DNA of 64,000 bases from Allolobophora icterica (GCA_963556255.1 OY744615.1:14146531-14210530), one strand, 5' to 3'; positions 26,901 to 32,799 are shown, numbered from the stretch's first letter. Notes: generated by a model from the sequence alone, not told the origin. Translations and numbers: made by a program.

Positions 26901-27791
26901 TTTGAATTGGTTACGTATCCGTGCTTGATGGTCATAGGTTAAATGTTGCACTGACATTACTCTTTAAAGTCTGGTCTAGGAGTCTTTATTTTAGAGAAGT
27001 AATTCGCTTCTGCATTGTTTCAAGGCAAGTTGTATGAAGAATGTGAACTCTTAGCGATCGCCTAGATTGTAATTTTTTTGTTCGTTGCACCTTGTTTCTA
27101 CAAAAATATATGTCGGACAGAATGTGACTTCCCCATATCTTCTACTCTTGGAATAGTAATTGGACTTCTTTAACCATAACTGACTTTGACATATTCAGAC
27201 TGCTGCCTGTGCACTTTAAATTTTAAATATGCCAGTGTGTGTGTTGATTCTGAGGAAATTTGAAATTTAGTAGTCTGCCAGTGTTAACACATGTAAATTT
27301 CAATGTTAATCTGCCAGTACTAACAGGTTTTACATTTAAAGCGTCAGTGTGCAGTGTTAACTAGGACTTTAAGTGCAGAATATGTCAGCCTGCCAGCATT
27401 AACTCGTTAAATATAATTGCTAGTCTGTCAGTGCTAATACAGGTTTTACACTTAAATCTCAGTACTCTGTCAATGTTAATTAACACAGACCTTAAATTGA
27501 AAATATTGTAGCCTGCCACCATAAACAGTTTCAATACGAACATATTGTTACATATTGAGATCGTTAATCATGCTCCAATTGTTTGTAGTCTTCTCGGTCC
27601 AGTATGTAAACTAAACTGGATGCCAAGATCATTAAGCACTTTTAAGAAATGGTGCAACTAAATACATAACTGCCTGTCGAGTTGTGATGGCACTACATGT
27701 AAACGTCGCATTTACATTGCAAGTTTTTGATGCTTGTCATTCTGTAATTTTTTGTTTTCATTATATTATTGTCTTTGTCCTGATTATTAAA
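3412..27791 (+). CDS. RERE: Atrophin/RERE-family co-regulator gene, 3' part: 13 joined exons (see exon entries)
   Basis: Thirteen segments with AG acceptors and GT donors join without breaking frame. From 7573 to the stop they total 2,577 nt (858 codons plus stop). Seen in order: the second half of a GATA-type zinc finger followed by PPPFMF; Ser/Glu-rich linkers; a Pro-rich region ending in an RS-rich run and SPSPEP; the atrophin block with [13 protein letters not shown] and [12 protein letters not shown]; an ALSQLSAY Atro box followed by ARPH; Arg/Glu-rich helices. Known for the family: RERE/atrophins are nuclear co-regulators that recruit HDAC1/2 through ELM2-SANT and bind orphan nuclear receptors through the Atro box. 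BAH, ELM2, SANT and the first half of the zinc finger are not in the window and should lie upstream of position 1. No transcript evidence is available, and a small extra exon could be missed, chiefly between 3578 and 7573 and between 12741 and 19545. Confidence 0.88.
3820..4680. repeat. GT-rich minisatellite, split by a MITE
   Basis: Irregular repeats of TGTGTTTCTGTCTGTGTGTG-type units run from 3820 to 4084 and from 4222 to about 4680. In some stretches (about 4440-4610) units repeat in a longer period. The six-frame open frames here are low-complexity artefacts. Confidence 0.9.
4085..4221. mobile_element. 137-bp hAT-like MITE
   Basis: The left end CAGTGGCAGCGCC matches the inverted right end TAGTGGCGGCGCC. 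TCTGTCAG flanks both ends (4077-4084 and 4222-4229) as an 8-bp target duplication. Because the host DNA is itself TCTG-rich, the duplication carries a little less weight than usual. Confidence 0.75.
4681..5299. other. Intronic, nothing recognised
   Basis: Unique-looking DNA. A short open frame at 4855-5112 has no known domain or splice signals that fit the RERE frame. Confidence 0.4.
5300..5770. repeat. Degenerate GTTGTC(A/C)TGGTTGT minisatellite
   Basis: About 470 bp made of variants of a ~20-bp unit (GTTGTCCTGGTTGTCTGTT), with many substitutions. It lies in the RERE intron before exon b. Confidence 0.8.
5771..6619. other. Intronic; short SINE-like tail at ~6210-6240
   Basis: Mostly unique. 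At about 6185-6240 a segment resembles 18045-18110 (..ATAATCACGACACCATAGAAGTC.. followed by GATTAGATT), probably a decayed SINE 3' end. Confidence 0.4.
6620..6924. mobile_element. 305-bp hAT-like MITE
   Basis: The left terminus CAGGGATGGCCAACCTGTGG and the inverted right terminus CAGGGGTGGCCAACCTTTTC form the TIR. The flanks are ACTTAGAA (6612-6619) and ACTTAGCA (6925-6932), an 8-bp duplication with one mismatch. CAGGGGTGGCCAA is a frequent hAT terminus in animals. Confidence 0.9.
6925..7572. other. Intronic, nothing recognised
   Basis: AT-rich DNA up to exon b, with a small local repeat of AACTTAGAGG(G)AAC around 6950-7000. Confidence 0.4.
7573..7764 (+). CDS. RERE: RERE exon b: Ser/Thr/Glu-rich linker
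   Basis: Acceptor ATCCAG, donor ACT|GTAGGA, 64 whole codons. The exon begins [14 protein letters not shown] and continues with acidic and serine-rich sequence ([21 protein letters not shown]). Composition matches the low-complexity linker after the zinc finger in RERE proteins. No domain is visible. The exon is supported mainly by its frame fit to neighbours and its clean splice sites. Confidence 0.7.
7765..8652. other. Intron; short repeats
   Basis: It contains CACTATATAAG at ~7850, reminiscent of local SINE ends, and a two-unit repeat of GTACAAAGCTGACACT at ~8370-8415. Otherwise unrecognised. Confidence 0.4.
8653..8700 (+). CDS. RERE: RERE exon c: 16-codon microexon
   Basis: Acceptor TTTTCTAG, donor AAG|GTAATT, exactly 16 codons ([16 protein letters not shown]). 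The phase is 0 on both sides, so it could be skipped without a frame change. It ends TPTK and the next exon starts TRAGTPSES. It is too short to identify by itself. Confidence 0.6.
8770..9030 (+). mobile_element. Possible tRNA-derived SINE (family 2)
   Basis: GATGGTCTATAGGTAAAACGC and GGGGGTTTGACTCCATG resemble A and B boxes about 45 bp apart. Only one copy is recognisable in this window, so the family is not proven. Confidence 0.4.
9079..9293 (+). mobile_element. Possible tRNA-derived SINE (family 3)
   Basis: CTAGTGATTAGTGTGCTGG, ACTTGCAACCGAGGT (anticodon-loop-like) and GGTTTCAAATCCCTGC (B-box-like) give a tRNA-like order, but the acceptor stem does not close cleanly. An hAT-like MITE is inserted directly after it. 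Confidence 0.5.
9302..9748. mobile_element. 447-bp hAT-like MITE
   Basis: Termini TAGGGGTCAGCCGG and CCGGCTGACCCCTA are perfect 14-bp inverted repeats. ATGAAGTC occurs on both sides (9294-9301 and 9749-9756), an exact 8-bp target duplication. Subterminal repeats of GAGTACCGAA/CCGAGTACC lie near the left end. No coding capacity. Confidence 0.92.
9981..10270 (+). mobile_element. tRNA-derived SINE, family 1 (copy 2, with internal insertion)
   Basis: ACCAGTTGGTTTGAACACTC, GAGTTTGAGCC and AAGTCCTTCACTCACTATTG match the family order. The end CATTCGATAGTGGCACTTAA is displaced by about 100 bp of extra sequence. It ends in a TAA-rich tail. Confidence 0.65.
10306..10407 (+). CDS. RERE: RERE exon d: acidic linker
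   Basis: Acceptor TTTGTAG, donor CCA|GTTAGT, 34 whole codons. It starts [15 protein letters not shown] and becomes very acidic ([15 protein letters not shown]). Phase 0 on both sides. The [12 protein letters not shown] start recalls the linker after the RERE zinc finger; this comparison is from memory of the family, not from an alignment. Confidence 0.72.
10408..10987. other. Intron, nothing recognised
   Basis: AT-rich DNA between exons d and e. No repeat or motif recognised. Confidence 0.4.
10988..11943 (+). CDS. RERE: RERE exon e: long Pro-rich / RS-rich exon
   Basis: The acceptor is TTTCCAG at 10987. The donor is GCCAT|GTAAGT, so two bases of the last codon are carried on. The exon has 318 codons: SPSEQYPRP, many prolines, repeated LTMAP units, then an RS-rich run ([17 protein letters not shown]), an acidic DSDSERD, and SPSPEP just before [17 protein letters not shown] followed by FxxSKSA immediately upstream of the RGxNxCxRxDL block is characteristic of atrophins. 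Two SUMO consensus tetrapeptides, VKSE (11273-11284) and IKSE (11309-11320), lie 12 residues apart. It is the largest coding exon in the window. Confidence 0.92.
12075..12300 (+). mobile_element. tRNA-derived SINE, family 1 (copy 3)
   Basis: GACTGGTTAGAGTGGACTTG, a B-box-like GGTTTCAGCC, AGCAAGTCCACTCATAAC and GATAGTGGCGCTTAA are in order, followed by an AT-rich tail of TAATGAT units. It lies in the intron between exons e and f. Confidence 0.75.
12531..12741 (+). CDS. RERE: RERE exon f: conserved atrophin block
   Basis: Acceptor GTTGTAG at 12530, donor AAG|GTTGGT. With the two carried bases it gives 71 codons. It reads [20 protein letters not shown], then [15 protein letters not shown], then a Lys/Ser-rich region. 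The R-G-x-N-x-C-x-R-x-D-L-x-F...AGSKLA..REE pattern is diagnostic of RERE/atrophin-1/Drosophila Atro. The following Lys/Glu/Arg stretch is much shorter than the RE-dipeptide run of vertebrate RERE. Confidence 0.92.
12742..13508. other. Intron; TTA/ACT trinucleotide repeats at 13066-13230
   Basis: It contains (TTAA) repeats near 12815 and about 165 bp of mixed TTA, ACT and TTG trinucleotides. No gene signal. Confidence 0.6.
13509..13874 (-). pseudogene. LINE RT C-terminal fragment
   Basis: On the minus strand a conceptual peptide contains [20 protein letters not shown] and [16 protein letters not shown]. This is the thumb/C-terminal region typical of Jockey-superfamily (CR1/L2-like) reverse transcriptases (LHWLPV-x-x-RI-x-(F/Y)K). 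The RT catalytic motifs are absent. It is an old 5'-truncated insertion. Confidence 0.75.
14230..14450 (-). mobile_element. 5'-truncated copy of LINE C, 3' end
   Basis: The reverse complement reads ...ACCGCTCCTGAGTAGATAAC, then CTTGAAGGGGCGCTATATAA, followed by a TAA-repeat tail. It nearly matches the 3' end of the LINE at 28783-31030. Upstream codons end in a similar C-terminus (GW-T-x-x-APE). The TAA tail (top-strand TTA at 14238-14261) marks the 3' end. Confidence 0.8.
14451..14698. other. Intron, nothing recognised
   Basis: Unique-looking sequence between the LINE fragment and the CAGACA minisatellite. Confidence 0.35.
14699..15130. repeat. ACAGACAGGCACAGGCAGAG minisatellite
   Basis: About 430 bp of variants of CAGACAGGCACAGGCAGAGA, decaying towards AGAGAGACAG at the right end. 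The long open frames on the minus strand are low-complexity artefacts. Confidence 0.9.
15180..15720. promoter_or_regulatory. CpG-rich intronic block with X-box-like palindrome
   Basis: CpG dinucleotides are dense here (for example CGTCCGTCCGCACGGCCG and GACGATTCGGTCGTCG) in contrast with the AT-rich flanks. GTTGTCATGGCAAC (15425-15438) differs by one base from the palindromic RFX X-box GTTGCCATGGCAAC. Family knowledge: such blocks often mark promoters or enhancers. An alternative RERE promoter is only an inference; no clear exon with a fitting donor was found. Confidence 0.4.
16060..16275. repeat. ~60-bp tandem repeat (GCCTTTTCCTGCCCTC)
   Basis: Four units of AAGATGA(A/G)AGGCC....TTTTCCTGCCCTC.....CACAC with variable spacers. 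It leads directly into the 33-bp minisatellite. Confidence 0.85.
16276..16680. repeat. 33-bp minisatellite, ~12 copies
   Basis: The unit is AAGGTCCTTGGTGCAGTTAT followed by TAGGACAAATCCT. Variants (CAGATTC, AAGACAGATCC) alternate in a pattern suggesting duplication of unit pairs. Because 33 is a multiple of three, frames stay open on both strands (an 11-residue repeat [11 protein letters not shown] on plus). Confidence 0.95.
16690..17428. other. Intron, nothing recognised
   Basis: AT-rich unique-looking DNA between two repeat arrays. Confidence 0.4.
17429..17935. repeat. GAT/GAG/GGT trinucleotide array (~500 bp)
   Basis: In order: (GAT)n, mixed GAT/GAG, (GAG)n, about 60 GGT units (17539-17722), (GGTGAT)n, (GAG)n at 17764-17798, (GGTGAT)n again, and (GAT)n to 17933. 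The G-rich strand carries guanine pairs throughout. The poly-Trp/Val/Gly and poly-His/Pro/Ser frames it creates are artefacts. Confidence 0.97.
17940..18365. other. Intron; SINE-like tail at ~18045-18130
   Basis: ATAACGGCGCTATAGAAGTC followed by tandem ATTGGATTAGATTAGA resembles the end of an RNA-derived retroposon and is related to 6185-6240. A second GGTGCTATATAAATG lies at ~18297. Confidence 0.5.
18366..19474. mobile_element. 1.1-kb non-autonomous hAT-like element
   Basis: The left end is CAGTGGTTCTTAAACTTTTT, and the inverted right end begins CAGCGGTTCTTAAAGTGGTG. GTGTAGAC flanks both sides (18358-18365 and 19475-19482), an exact 8-bp duplication. CAGTGGTTCT is a classic hAT terminus. 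Internally, three ~50-bp repeats containing TTGATGACCTTTT lie at 18565-18690. No transposase frame. Confidence 0.93.
19545..19728 (+). CDS. RERE: RERE exon g: Atro-box exon
   Basis: Acceptor TTTAACAG, donor ATAG|GTAAGT; 61 codons plus one base. It reads [10 protein letters not shown]... to [23 protein letters not shown] (19689-19712) fits ALxxLxxY, the Atro box by which atrophins bind the ligand-binding domain of TLX/Tailless-type receptors. TPAL..LS.YARPH is shared with vertebrate RERE. It is separated from the preceding exon by a 6.8-kb intron. Confidence 0.92.
19742..19930 (+). mobile_element. tRNA-derived SINE, family 1 (copy 4)
   Basis: The best-preserved copy. CCAATTGGTTAAAGCACTTG, ACGGGTTCGATCCTCC (a near-perfect B box), GAGTCCTTCACTGAGAATTG and ATCAGTGCCATCGACTGATA are in order. 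It begins 14 bp after the donor of RERE exon g. Confidence 0.82.
19931..20526. other. Intron; short tandem repeats
   Basis: A C10 run near 20017, GAATGAATGA-type tetranucleotide sequence at 20140-20250, and three ~50-bp repeats of TTCTGATTGG..CAACTCAGAAT..GAACTGTGTT at 20285-20400. Confidence 0.6.
20527..20650 (+). CDS. RERE: RERE exon h: Pro/Phe-rich segment
   Basis: Acceptor TTGTCAG, donor AAGC|GTAAGT. In phase with both neighbours, it codes [29 protein letters not shown] and [13 protein letters not shown]. It sits where vertebrate RERE has the Pro-rich stretch between ARPHV and the RERE-repeat helix. Confidence 0.82.
20710..20895 (+). mobile_element. Possible tRNA-Leu-like SINE
   Basis: GTGGTCCAGTGGTATATTC, GGTCTCTAAGCCAACG and GTTGGTTCAAGCC give a tRNA-like order. 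The element ends in an (AAAT)n tail at 20864-20890. Only one copy is recognised here. Confidence 0.55.
20896..21725. other. Intron, nothing firm
   Basis: AT-rich. Decayed SINE-like ends TGGTGCTATATAAATATC (~21314) and AGTGCTATAGAAATCATTAC (~21580) are present. Local ACATGCATAC repeats occur at ~21340-21390. Confidence 0.4.
21728..22035 (+). mobile_element. SINE with tail shared with the P element 3'UTR
   Basis: A tRNA-like head (GATGGTTGAATGGTAACACG, GTGGGTTTGAATCACAAGG) is followed by GGGCGCCTTGTTTGGCTGCC and TTACTGCGTACTTGTCAGTT. The last two phrases recur, slightly diverged or identical, at 53145-53240 and 62704-62799 inside the two P elements. It ends in an ATT-rich tail and stops just before RERE exon i. 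Confidence 0.7.
22164..22258 (+). CDS. RERE: RERE exon i: charged helix
   Basis: Acceptor CTGCAG, donor CCAG|GTAAAC. It codes an uninterrupted charged helix ([32 protein letters not shown]). The position and the closing K-PP-G match the RERELRERE...MKPGFEVKPPE segment of vertebrate RERE, from which the gene takes its name; here the repeats are less regular. Confidence 0.85.
22259..22672. other. Intron, nothing recognised
   Basis: Short intron between exons i and j. The frames open on either strand here are unrelated to RERE. Confidence 0.4.
22673..22855 (+). CDS. RERE: RERE exon j
   Basis: Acceptor TATTTTAG, donor AACG|GTATGA; 61 codons in frame. It codes [34 protein letters not shown], then [20 protein letters not shown]. 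The pattern P-x-x-x-D-R-L...H-R resembles the C-terminal atrophin region (SYPDRLAAERIHAERM in vertebrates). No catalytic domain is expected here. Confidence 0.82.
23095..23500 (+). mobile_element. tRNA-derived SINE, family 1 (copy 5, interrupted)
   Basis: The head GTGATTGGTTAGAGCGGTC and B-box-like GAGTTCGAGCC lie at 23104-23155. The matching body phrase TTCTTTACTCACAATTGCTTAG appears only at ~23472. About 300 bp of other sequence ending in (TTAC)n separates them, so the SINE was probably split by another insertion. Confidence 0.55.
23607..23804 (+). CDS. RERE: RERE exon k
   Basis: Acceptor TTGGCAG, donor GCTC|GTAAGT; 66 codons in frame. It codes [40 protein letters not shown], and [13 protein letters not shown]. 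It is glutamine- and alanine-rich and probably helical. It belongs to the variable C-terminal tail of atrophins. Confidence 0.82.
23846..23905. repeat. (TTG)n microsatellite
   Basis: Nineteen to twenty TTG units, 42 bp downstream of the donor of RERE exon k. Confidence 0.95.
23906..24957. other. Intron; degenerate GATTAGTTCTGGTTG repeats
   Basis: Variants of GATTGGTTCTGGTTGAAATA recur six times at 24375-24495. ACATACAT-type repeats lie at 24835-24915. No gene signal. Confidence 0.5.
24958..25148 (+). CDS. RERE: RERE exon l
   Basis: Acceptor TTTCTAG, donor CAG|GTAAGC; with the carried base it gives 64 codons. It codes [35 protein letters not shown], then [19 protein letters not shown]. The DPL-x-AGP motif occurs in the C-terminal part of vertebrate RERE as well. 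Phase 0 at the 3' end. Confidence 0.82.
25149..26409. other. Intron; CT-rich tract 25320-25430
   Basis: A pyrimidine-rich stretch (CTCTCCCTTTCTCG and similar) and otherwise unique DNA. No exon candidate that keeps the RERE frame. Confidence 0.45.
26410..26502 (+). CDS. RERE: RERE last coding exon
   Basis: The acceptor is TTCTTCAG. Thirty codons read [20 protein letters not shown], then [10 protein letters not shown], then TAA at 26500-26502. It is in frame with exon l, and after the stop the sequence turns AT-rich with stops in all frames. LQ-x-Q/M-x-A-x-AHE recalls the Q/H-rich C-terminus of RERE (LQAMHAQSAELQRL). The end differs from the vertebrate one. Confidence 0.85.
   Translation, partial: LQVQMAAHAHEVLRQQLERDCIANASIMPL
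26503..27791 (+). other. RERE: Probable RERE 3'UTR
   Basis: About 1.3 kb of non-coding, moderately AT-rich DNA follows the stop. It contains a degenerate ~60-bp repeat (27210-27530) described separately. A possible polyadenylation signal ATTAAA lies at 27786-27791. I see no canonical AATAAA closer to the stop. The true 3' end is inferred only. Confidence 0.5.
27210..27530 (+). repeat. Degenerate ~60-bp repeat in the RERE 3'UTR
   Basis: The phrase (T)CTGCCAGTGTTAAC or a close variant recurs five to six times, each followed by a variant of ACAGGTTTTACATTTAAA or CTTTAAATTGAAAAT. Units drift in length and sequence, so this is an old tandem repeat. It lies wholly in the inferred transcript. Confidence 0.65.
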
Positions 27792-28344
27792 ATTATTATA
27801 ATAAGTTTAAGGTCACTGGCTGTATTGGTTTTTCAATTTATTTTTGTTTCCATAGTATAGATGATCTCTTAGTAGTCATTTTTAATTGTCATTATTATAA
27901 TTAAAGAATTGTCATCAATATTATTATTATTAAACAGTAAATTCTGTGGTACAAGTGTCTATTGCAAACAAAACCAACTGATATCAGTGTGACTGTAAAG
28001 ATAGATGTTTTTAATTCGGAAATATTCAAGAGAATCTCTGCTCTTAGAGTGCTGTGCACAGAAGTATATTCAGCGAGAAAGTTTCCAACAGAGACAAATT
28101 TACTGGGCTTCGTCGATTTTAGAAGCACACGGTATCATAATCCGAATATGTGTACAATTACTTCTTTTCATATGTGATGTTGACTGCACAAGTTTATCCC
28201 ATCAAACCAGGGGTCGATTGTATGTTATGTTGCTATCGATAAGGTGCAGGGGATGTGTTTCCGTGTTAGATGACTCAAGAAACATTTTCAGACAATATTA
28301 CAGTACCCAGTATGTCAAACCTTGTTAGGTCTGCTGTATAGCCG
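27792..28344. other. Intergenic, nothing recognised
   Basis: AT-rich DNA between the inferred RERE 3' end and the satellite. Open frames near 27901-28328 show no domain. Confidence 0.45.
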
Positions 28345-28782
28345 TGTTTCTACACCAAATATAAAAAAAAATATGCACTTGCAAAACTGAATTTGAAAAA
28401 CAAGTATGCACATGCAGAACAAAATATCCAAAAAAGTATGCACATTCTAAGCCAAATATCCCCAAAAAGCATGCACATGCAAAACCAAGTATCCAAAAGT
28501 ATGCACATACAAAACTAAATATTCCAAAAAAAGTATGCACATGCAGAACCAAATATCCAAAAAAGTATGCACATGCAAAACCAAATATCCAAAAAGTATG
28601 CACATTCTAAGCCAAATATCCACAAAAAACATGCACATGCAAAACCAAGTATCCAGAAAGTATGCACATACAAAACTAAATATCCAAAAAAGTATGCACA
28701 TGCAGAACCAAATATCCAATAAATATGCACATGCAAAACCAAATATCCAAAAAAGTATGCAGATACAAAACTAAGTATCAAT
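28345..28782. repeat. ~30-bp satellite, left arm, with higher-order order
   Basis: The units read AAAAGTATGCACATGCAAAA followed by CCAAATATCC, with variants in the middle: CATTCTAAGCC, CATACAAAACTAAAT, CATGCAGAACC. The variants recur in the same order about every 162 bp (compare 28437 and 28599), a five-unit higher-order repeat. The array is cut by LINE C and resumes at 31031. Confidence 0.92.
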
Positions 28783-31030
28783 AGCCGTTTCTCCATGAGA
28801 CGCCAATCTGTGTCGAGAGACAGCTTCGCAACTGTAAGGCGCTGGATTGTGATGCCTTCCGGGAGGCCCTGCTGAGTGTACCGGCCATAGCGGACCCGAC
28901 CTCACTTGCTGGCGTCCCGATCGCTGATCTATTTACCACCTATGGGTCAGCGTTACTTCCGGCTTGCACGGTCAAGGCGCGTCGCTCGGCGCTGACGCCT
29001 TGGTTTGATGCGGAATGTCGTGCGTTCCGTCGACACGCCCGCCGGCTTGAGAGACGCTACAGGCGGACGAGGGCAGCTGAGGATCATGTGGCCTGGGTGA
29101 GGTACGTCCGAGAGATGCACCGGCAATACAAGAGTAAGGAGCAAAGCTACTGGGAACGCAAGATTGCCCTGAATGCCGGTGAACCGAGGAGGCTGTGGGC
29201 GACCTTCAATGACATCCTGGGTCGGTCCCGCTCGGCTCCCTGCCAGGCTACGACACATATCACAGCGGATGCCTTCCTGGAGTCCTTCACAGCCAAGGTT
29301 CGCTCTGTCCGTGAGGACACAGCAGGCTGTCCGCCGCCGACCTTCCAGCCGACCAGCTGTGGCCTGTCTGCCCTGGGCCCAGTAACCAGTGAGGAGCTAC
29401 GAAAGATCATCCTGACGTCACCGCCAAAGACCTACGACCTTGATCCTGTTCCAACGTTCATCCTTCAGGAGTTCGTCGAAACCCTTCTACCCTTCATTAC
29501 AGTACTGTGTAACCGCTCCCTCGATGAGGGTGTTCTTCCTGCCTCACAGAATAGGTCCATCCTTGTTCCTGTGCTCAAGGGTGATGGACTAGATCCAGCT
29601 GAGTCTACTAACTTTAGGCCCATAGCCAATGTCTCTTTCCTTTCTAAGGTTATAGAGAAGGTTGTAGCTGGCCAACTTATTTACTATTTGGACATGAATT
29701 GCCTTCTCCCAACCTATCAGTCAGGCTTCCGGAAGGGTTACTCCACGGAAACCCTTCTCGTGCGCCTCCTCTCTGACATTTATGGGGCTATTGATAAGTC
29801 CCAGGTTACCCTTCTGACACTGTTCGACGTGAGCGCTGCATTTGACACTGTCGATCACGACATACTTCTGCAGCGCCTGTCCATATCTTTTGGCCTCTCT
29901 GGTAATGCCTTAGACTGGCTTTCGTCCTTTCTGCGGGGCCGTTCCTTTATGGTGGCCCATGGTCCCACTAGGTCCCTCTGGTCCCGACGCCTGTTGGTCT
30001 TCCCCAGGGCTCCGTCCTTGGTCCTCTTCTATATATTCTTTCTACTGCTGACCTGGGTCCCCTGCTTGCGGCTGAGTCTGTTCGGAGCCAATCATACACC
30101 GATGACCTTCAGGCCTATGTCCACTGCCCTGCGGTCCAGGCTGCTGGTGCAGCAGGAATGATGAGCCAGGCAACTGAGACCTTGCATGCTTGGATGTCAT
30201 CGAATCGCTTACGGCTCAATTCGGCTAAGACTCAGCTAATCTGGCTTGGCACCCGTCAGCAGCTCGCAAAGATAGACTTTGGATCCCTTGCCAAGGAATA
30301 CCCACATTTTACCTTCCTAGCTTCAGTCCGAGACTTAGGAGTCACCTTAGACCAGGAGCTTACATTTGTTCAACATGTTAATCTCCTCTGCCGCAGCTGT
30401 TACTATCAGCTGCGACAGCTCAGGGTCATATCTCGCTCCCTCTCTCCTAGTTCAGCATCTACACTTGTCCATGCTTTTGTGGCTACCGCCTCGATTACTG
30501 TAGCGCCATATATGATGGGCTCCCAACCTGCCGATTGAGGTGCCTCAATAGGGTCTTGCGCACCGCTGCCCGGCTGGTGGGTGGCACCCCCAAATTTGAC
30601 CGGGTCTCGGAGTACATGCGAGGGGTGCTCCACTGGCTCCCCTACCCGCAGCGCATTGCTTATCGGTTCTCTGCTTTGGTTCGGCGGTGCCTTGAGGGCT
30701 TGGTTACTCCTTACCTCCGGGAACTTTGCTGCTCCACTGTGGCTGTCCAGCGTCGTGGCTCACTTCGCTCTGCAGCGCAGGCTGAGCTCCTTGTCCCCCG
30801 CGCACGGACTGCTATCCGGCAACACCGTGCCTTCTCTGTCTCTGGCCCAGCGACCTGGAATGGGCTCCCAGTAGCGCTGCGCCTGACCCCAATTGATTGC
30901 TCTTCTCTGTTCCACTCTTGCCTTAAAACTGTCTTTTTTGACCGGGGTTGGACTGGGAGCGCTCCTGAGTAGATAACCTTGAAGGGGCGCTATATAAGAC
31001 CTCTGTAGTAAATAAATCAATCAATCAATC
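28783..31030 (+). mobile_element. LINE C: truncated Jockey-superfamily non-LTR retrotransposon
   Basis: It starts in the linker after the endonuclease domain, so it is 5'-truncated. RT motifs are visible: NFRPIANVS, GFRKGYSTETLL, DVSAAFDTVDHD (frame 29088-30161, open further upstream), then LPQGSVLGPLL and YTDDLQAY in another frame, so a frameshift lies near 29950-30010. C-terminal parts fall at 30158-30538 and 30535-30972. The 3' end reads GAGTAGATAACCTTGAAGGG then GCGCTATATAAG, with an (AATC)n tail. It is inserted in the satellite and inactive. Confidence 0.88.
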
Positions 31031-31570
31031 AAAAAAGTATGCATATACAAAACCAAATATCCAAAAGTATGCACATGCACAACCAAATATCCAAAAAAGT
31101 ATGCACATGCAAAACCAAATATTCAAAACAGTATGCACTTGCAGAACCGAATATAAAAAAAAGTATGCACATACAAAACTAAGTATAAAAAAGTATGCAC
31201 ATACAAGACCAAATATCCCAAAAGTGCACATGCAAAACTAAATATCCAAAAAGTATGCACTTGCAGAACCAAATATCAAAAAAAGTATGCACATACAAAA
31301 CTAAATATCCAAAAAGTATGCACTTGCAGAACCAAATATCAAAAAAAGTATGCACATACAAAACTAAATATCCAAAAAAGTATGCACATGCAAAACAATA
31401 TCACAAAAAGTATTCACCATAATTATATCCAAAAATAGTATGCACACATAAAACCAAATATCCAGAAAAGTATGCACATAGAAAACCAAATATCCAAAAA
31501 ATATGCACACAAAACAATATCCAAAAATGCACATACAAAACCAAATATAAAAAAAATATGTACTTACGAA
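31031..31570. repeat. ~30-bp satellite, right arm
   Basis: Same unit family as 28345-28782 on the other side of LINE C. A two-unit alternation (CACTTGCAGAACC with CACATACAAAACTAAAT) repeats at 31200-31380. The array decays after 31400. Confidence 0.9.
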
Positions 31571-31581
31571 ACCAAATGACC

Positions 31582-31746
31582 CAAGGCCGTATTTAGGGGG
31601 TGTTTTGGGTGTTTAAACACCCCCCGAAATTATATAGTGTAAAAATTAAATAATGCATTTACTAACTCCAAACCCCTTAGTCGGTTGACTCGGCTTGTTC
31701 AAGGACGAGAAAACATCCCCCAAACAAAATCCTGGCTACGGTCTTG
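31582..31746. mobile_element. 165-bp MITE
   Basis: The left end CAAGGCCGTATTTAGG and inverted right end CAAGACCGTAGCCAGG match at 12 of 16 positions. AAATGACC flanks both sides exactly (31574-31581 and 31747-31754). The 8-bp duplication suggests a hAT-like origin. It abuts the decayed edge of the satellite. Confidence 0.8.
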
Positions 31747-31828
31747 AAATGACCCAATACGTGTGCACACGCTGCTGACGATTTGACATAGGAAAGTAAG
31801 TGGTTAGCACTTGGCCTCCTTCTGCCTG

Positions 31829-32055
31829 TGCCAAGGGCGGCGATCCCGGAAGGGTTGAGGGAGACAAGACCTCACCTTTAACAGTGGGGGACACAGTATA
31901 CAGTTGTCCCCCACCCACATTTTGAAGAAACCAAAGAGGTAAAAAAAACTTGATTTTTACCTCTTTTTATTGACCAGATCAGTTAAAAACTCTTTTGACC
32001 AGATCAGTTCAGAAGTTACCCTCTTCACCTGTCAAAGAAGATCGCCACCTTTGCC
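31829..32055. mobile_element. Possible hAT-like MITE of the GACCAGATCAGTT family
   Basis: The ends CAAGGGCGGCGATC and (inverted) CAAAGGTGGCGATC form a candidate TIR with two mismatches. Internally it has TTGACCAGATCAGTT twice. Similar interiors and the end AAGATC(A/G/C)CCGCC occur at 36640-37035 and 48000-48150. The target duplication is unclear (GCCTGTGC versus GCCTATTC at best). Confidence 0.5.
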
Positions 32056-32799
32056 TATTCCTCTTTTATAGACGCACTTCTCTGGCGTCTTTCGATAGTC
32101 CTGCGATCGAGATGCAAACCACAAGCCAGTCAATTAGGCCTACACTGTCGCAAGTCGCAACAGATCAATCGCTGGCGTAAGACTAACAAAAGGAGAGCTA
32201 AAACGTTTCTTTGTTTTTGCGCTTAAAGGCCTAAACATGAGCAGGGTCGAGGCCACCTTGCTGAGAGTGAGAGGTATATTATACGGTATAGGCCCTATTA
32301 TAGAACTTGCGTACATTTACATTTTACATTTACCTAGGCTACTAACAAGTTTATAGGCTATCACGAACTGTATGAACTTGAGGCATTAAACCCTTGTGTA
32401 GATCTGTGAATGATTGAAGTGACCGATTGGCAGCGATTTTGCACTGCGCAGTGCTGGTAATTGTACAAGGCTGCCAAATAACTGCGGTTTAACGGTTCTC
32501 CGAAAACTTGGACAAACACCAGGAACACCGGTAAACATTTATGATTTCATCATAAGAAAATAACTAACATAACATAGGCCTAACCTAACATAACATAACA
32601 AGGGTTTTAAGTGGTTCACAAGACGTGTAGTTTGTGTCAGAACCACATGCGGTAATTACTAGTAGGGCCTAGTTCAGTCTGAAATAGGCCTACAGTTCAC
32701 CAAGTTCACCATACTGATATGTTGTCACCTTTTGATGACTTTTATTACCAAGTTACCAACAATCTACAAAACTATTCTATGAACTTCGCTCACGGATTT
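32056..32799. other. Nothing recognised
   Basis: AT-rich unique-looking DNA with several TAGGCCTA palindromes and a local AACATAACATA repeat at ~32570-32600. Confidence 0.4.

Noticed and set aside
28345..28782. Regularly spaced repeats resembling a CRISPR array
   Set aside because: Units are contiguous variants without unique spacers, in a spliced eukaryotic genome; this is satellite DNA.
28325..28796. Open frames of ~90 residues in the satellite (and 31025-31422)
   Set aside because: The ~30-bp unit is close to a multiple of three; repeated FGYLVLHVHT-type peptides are satellite artefacts.
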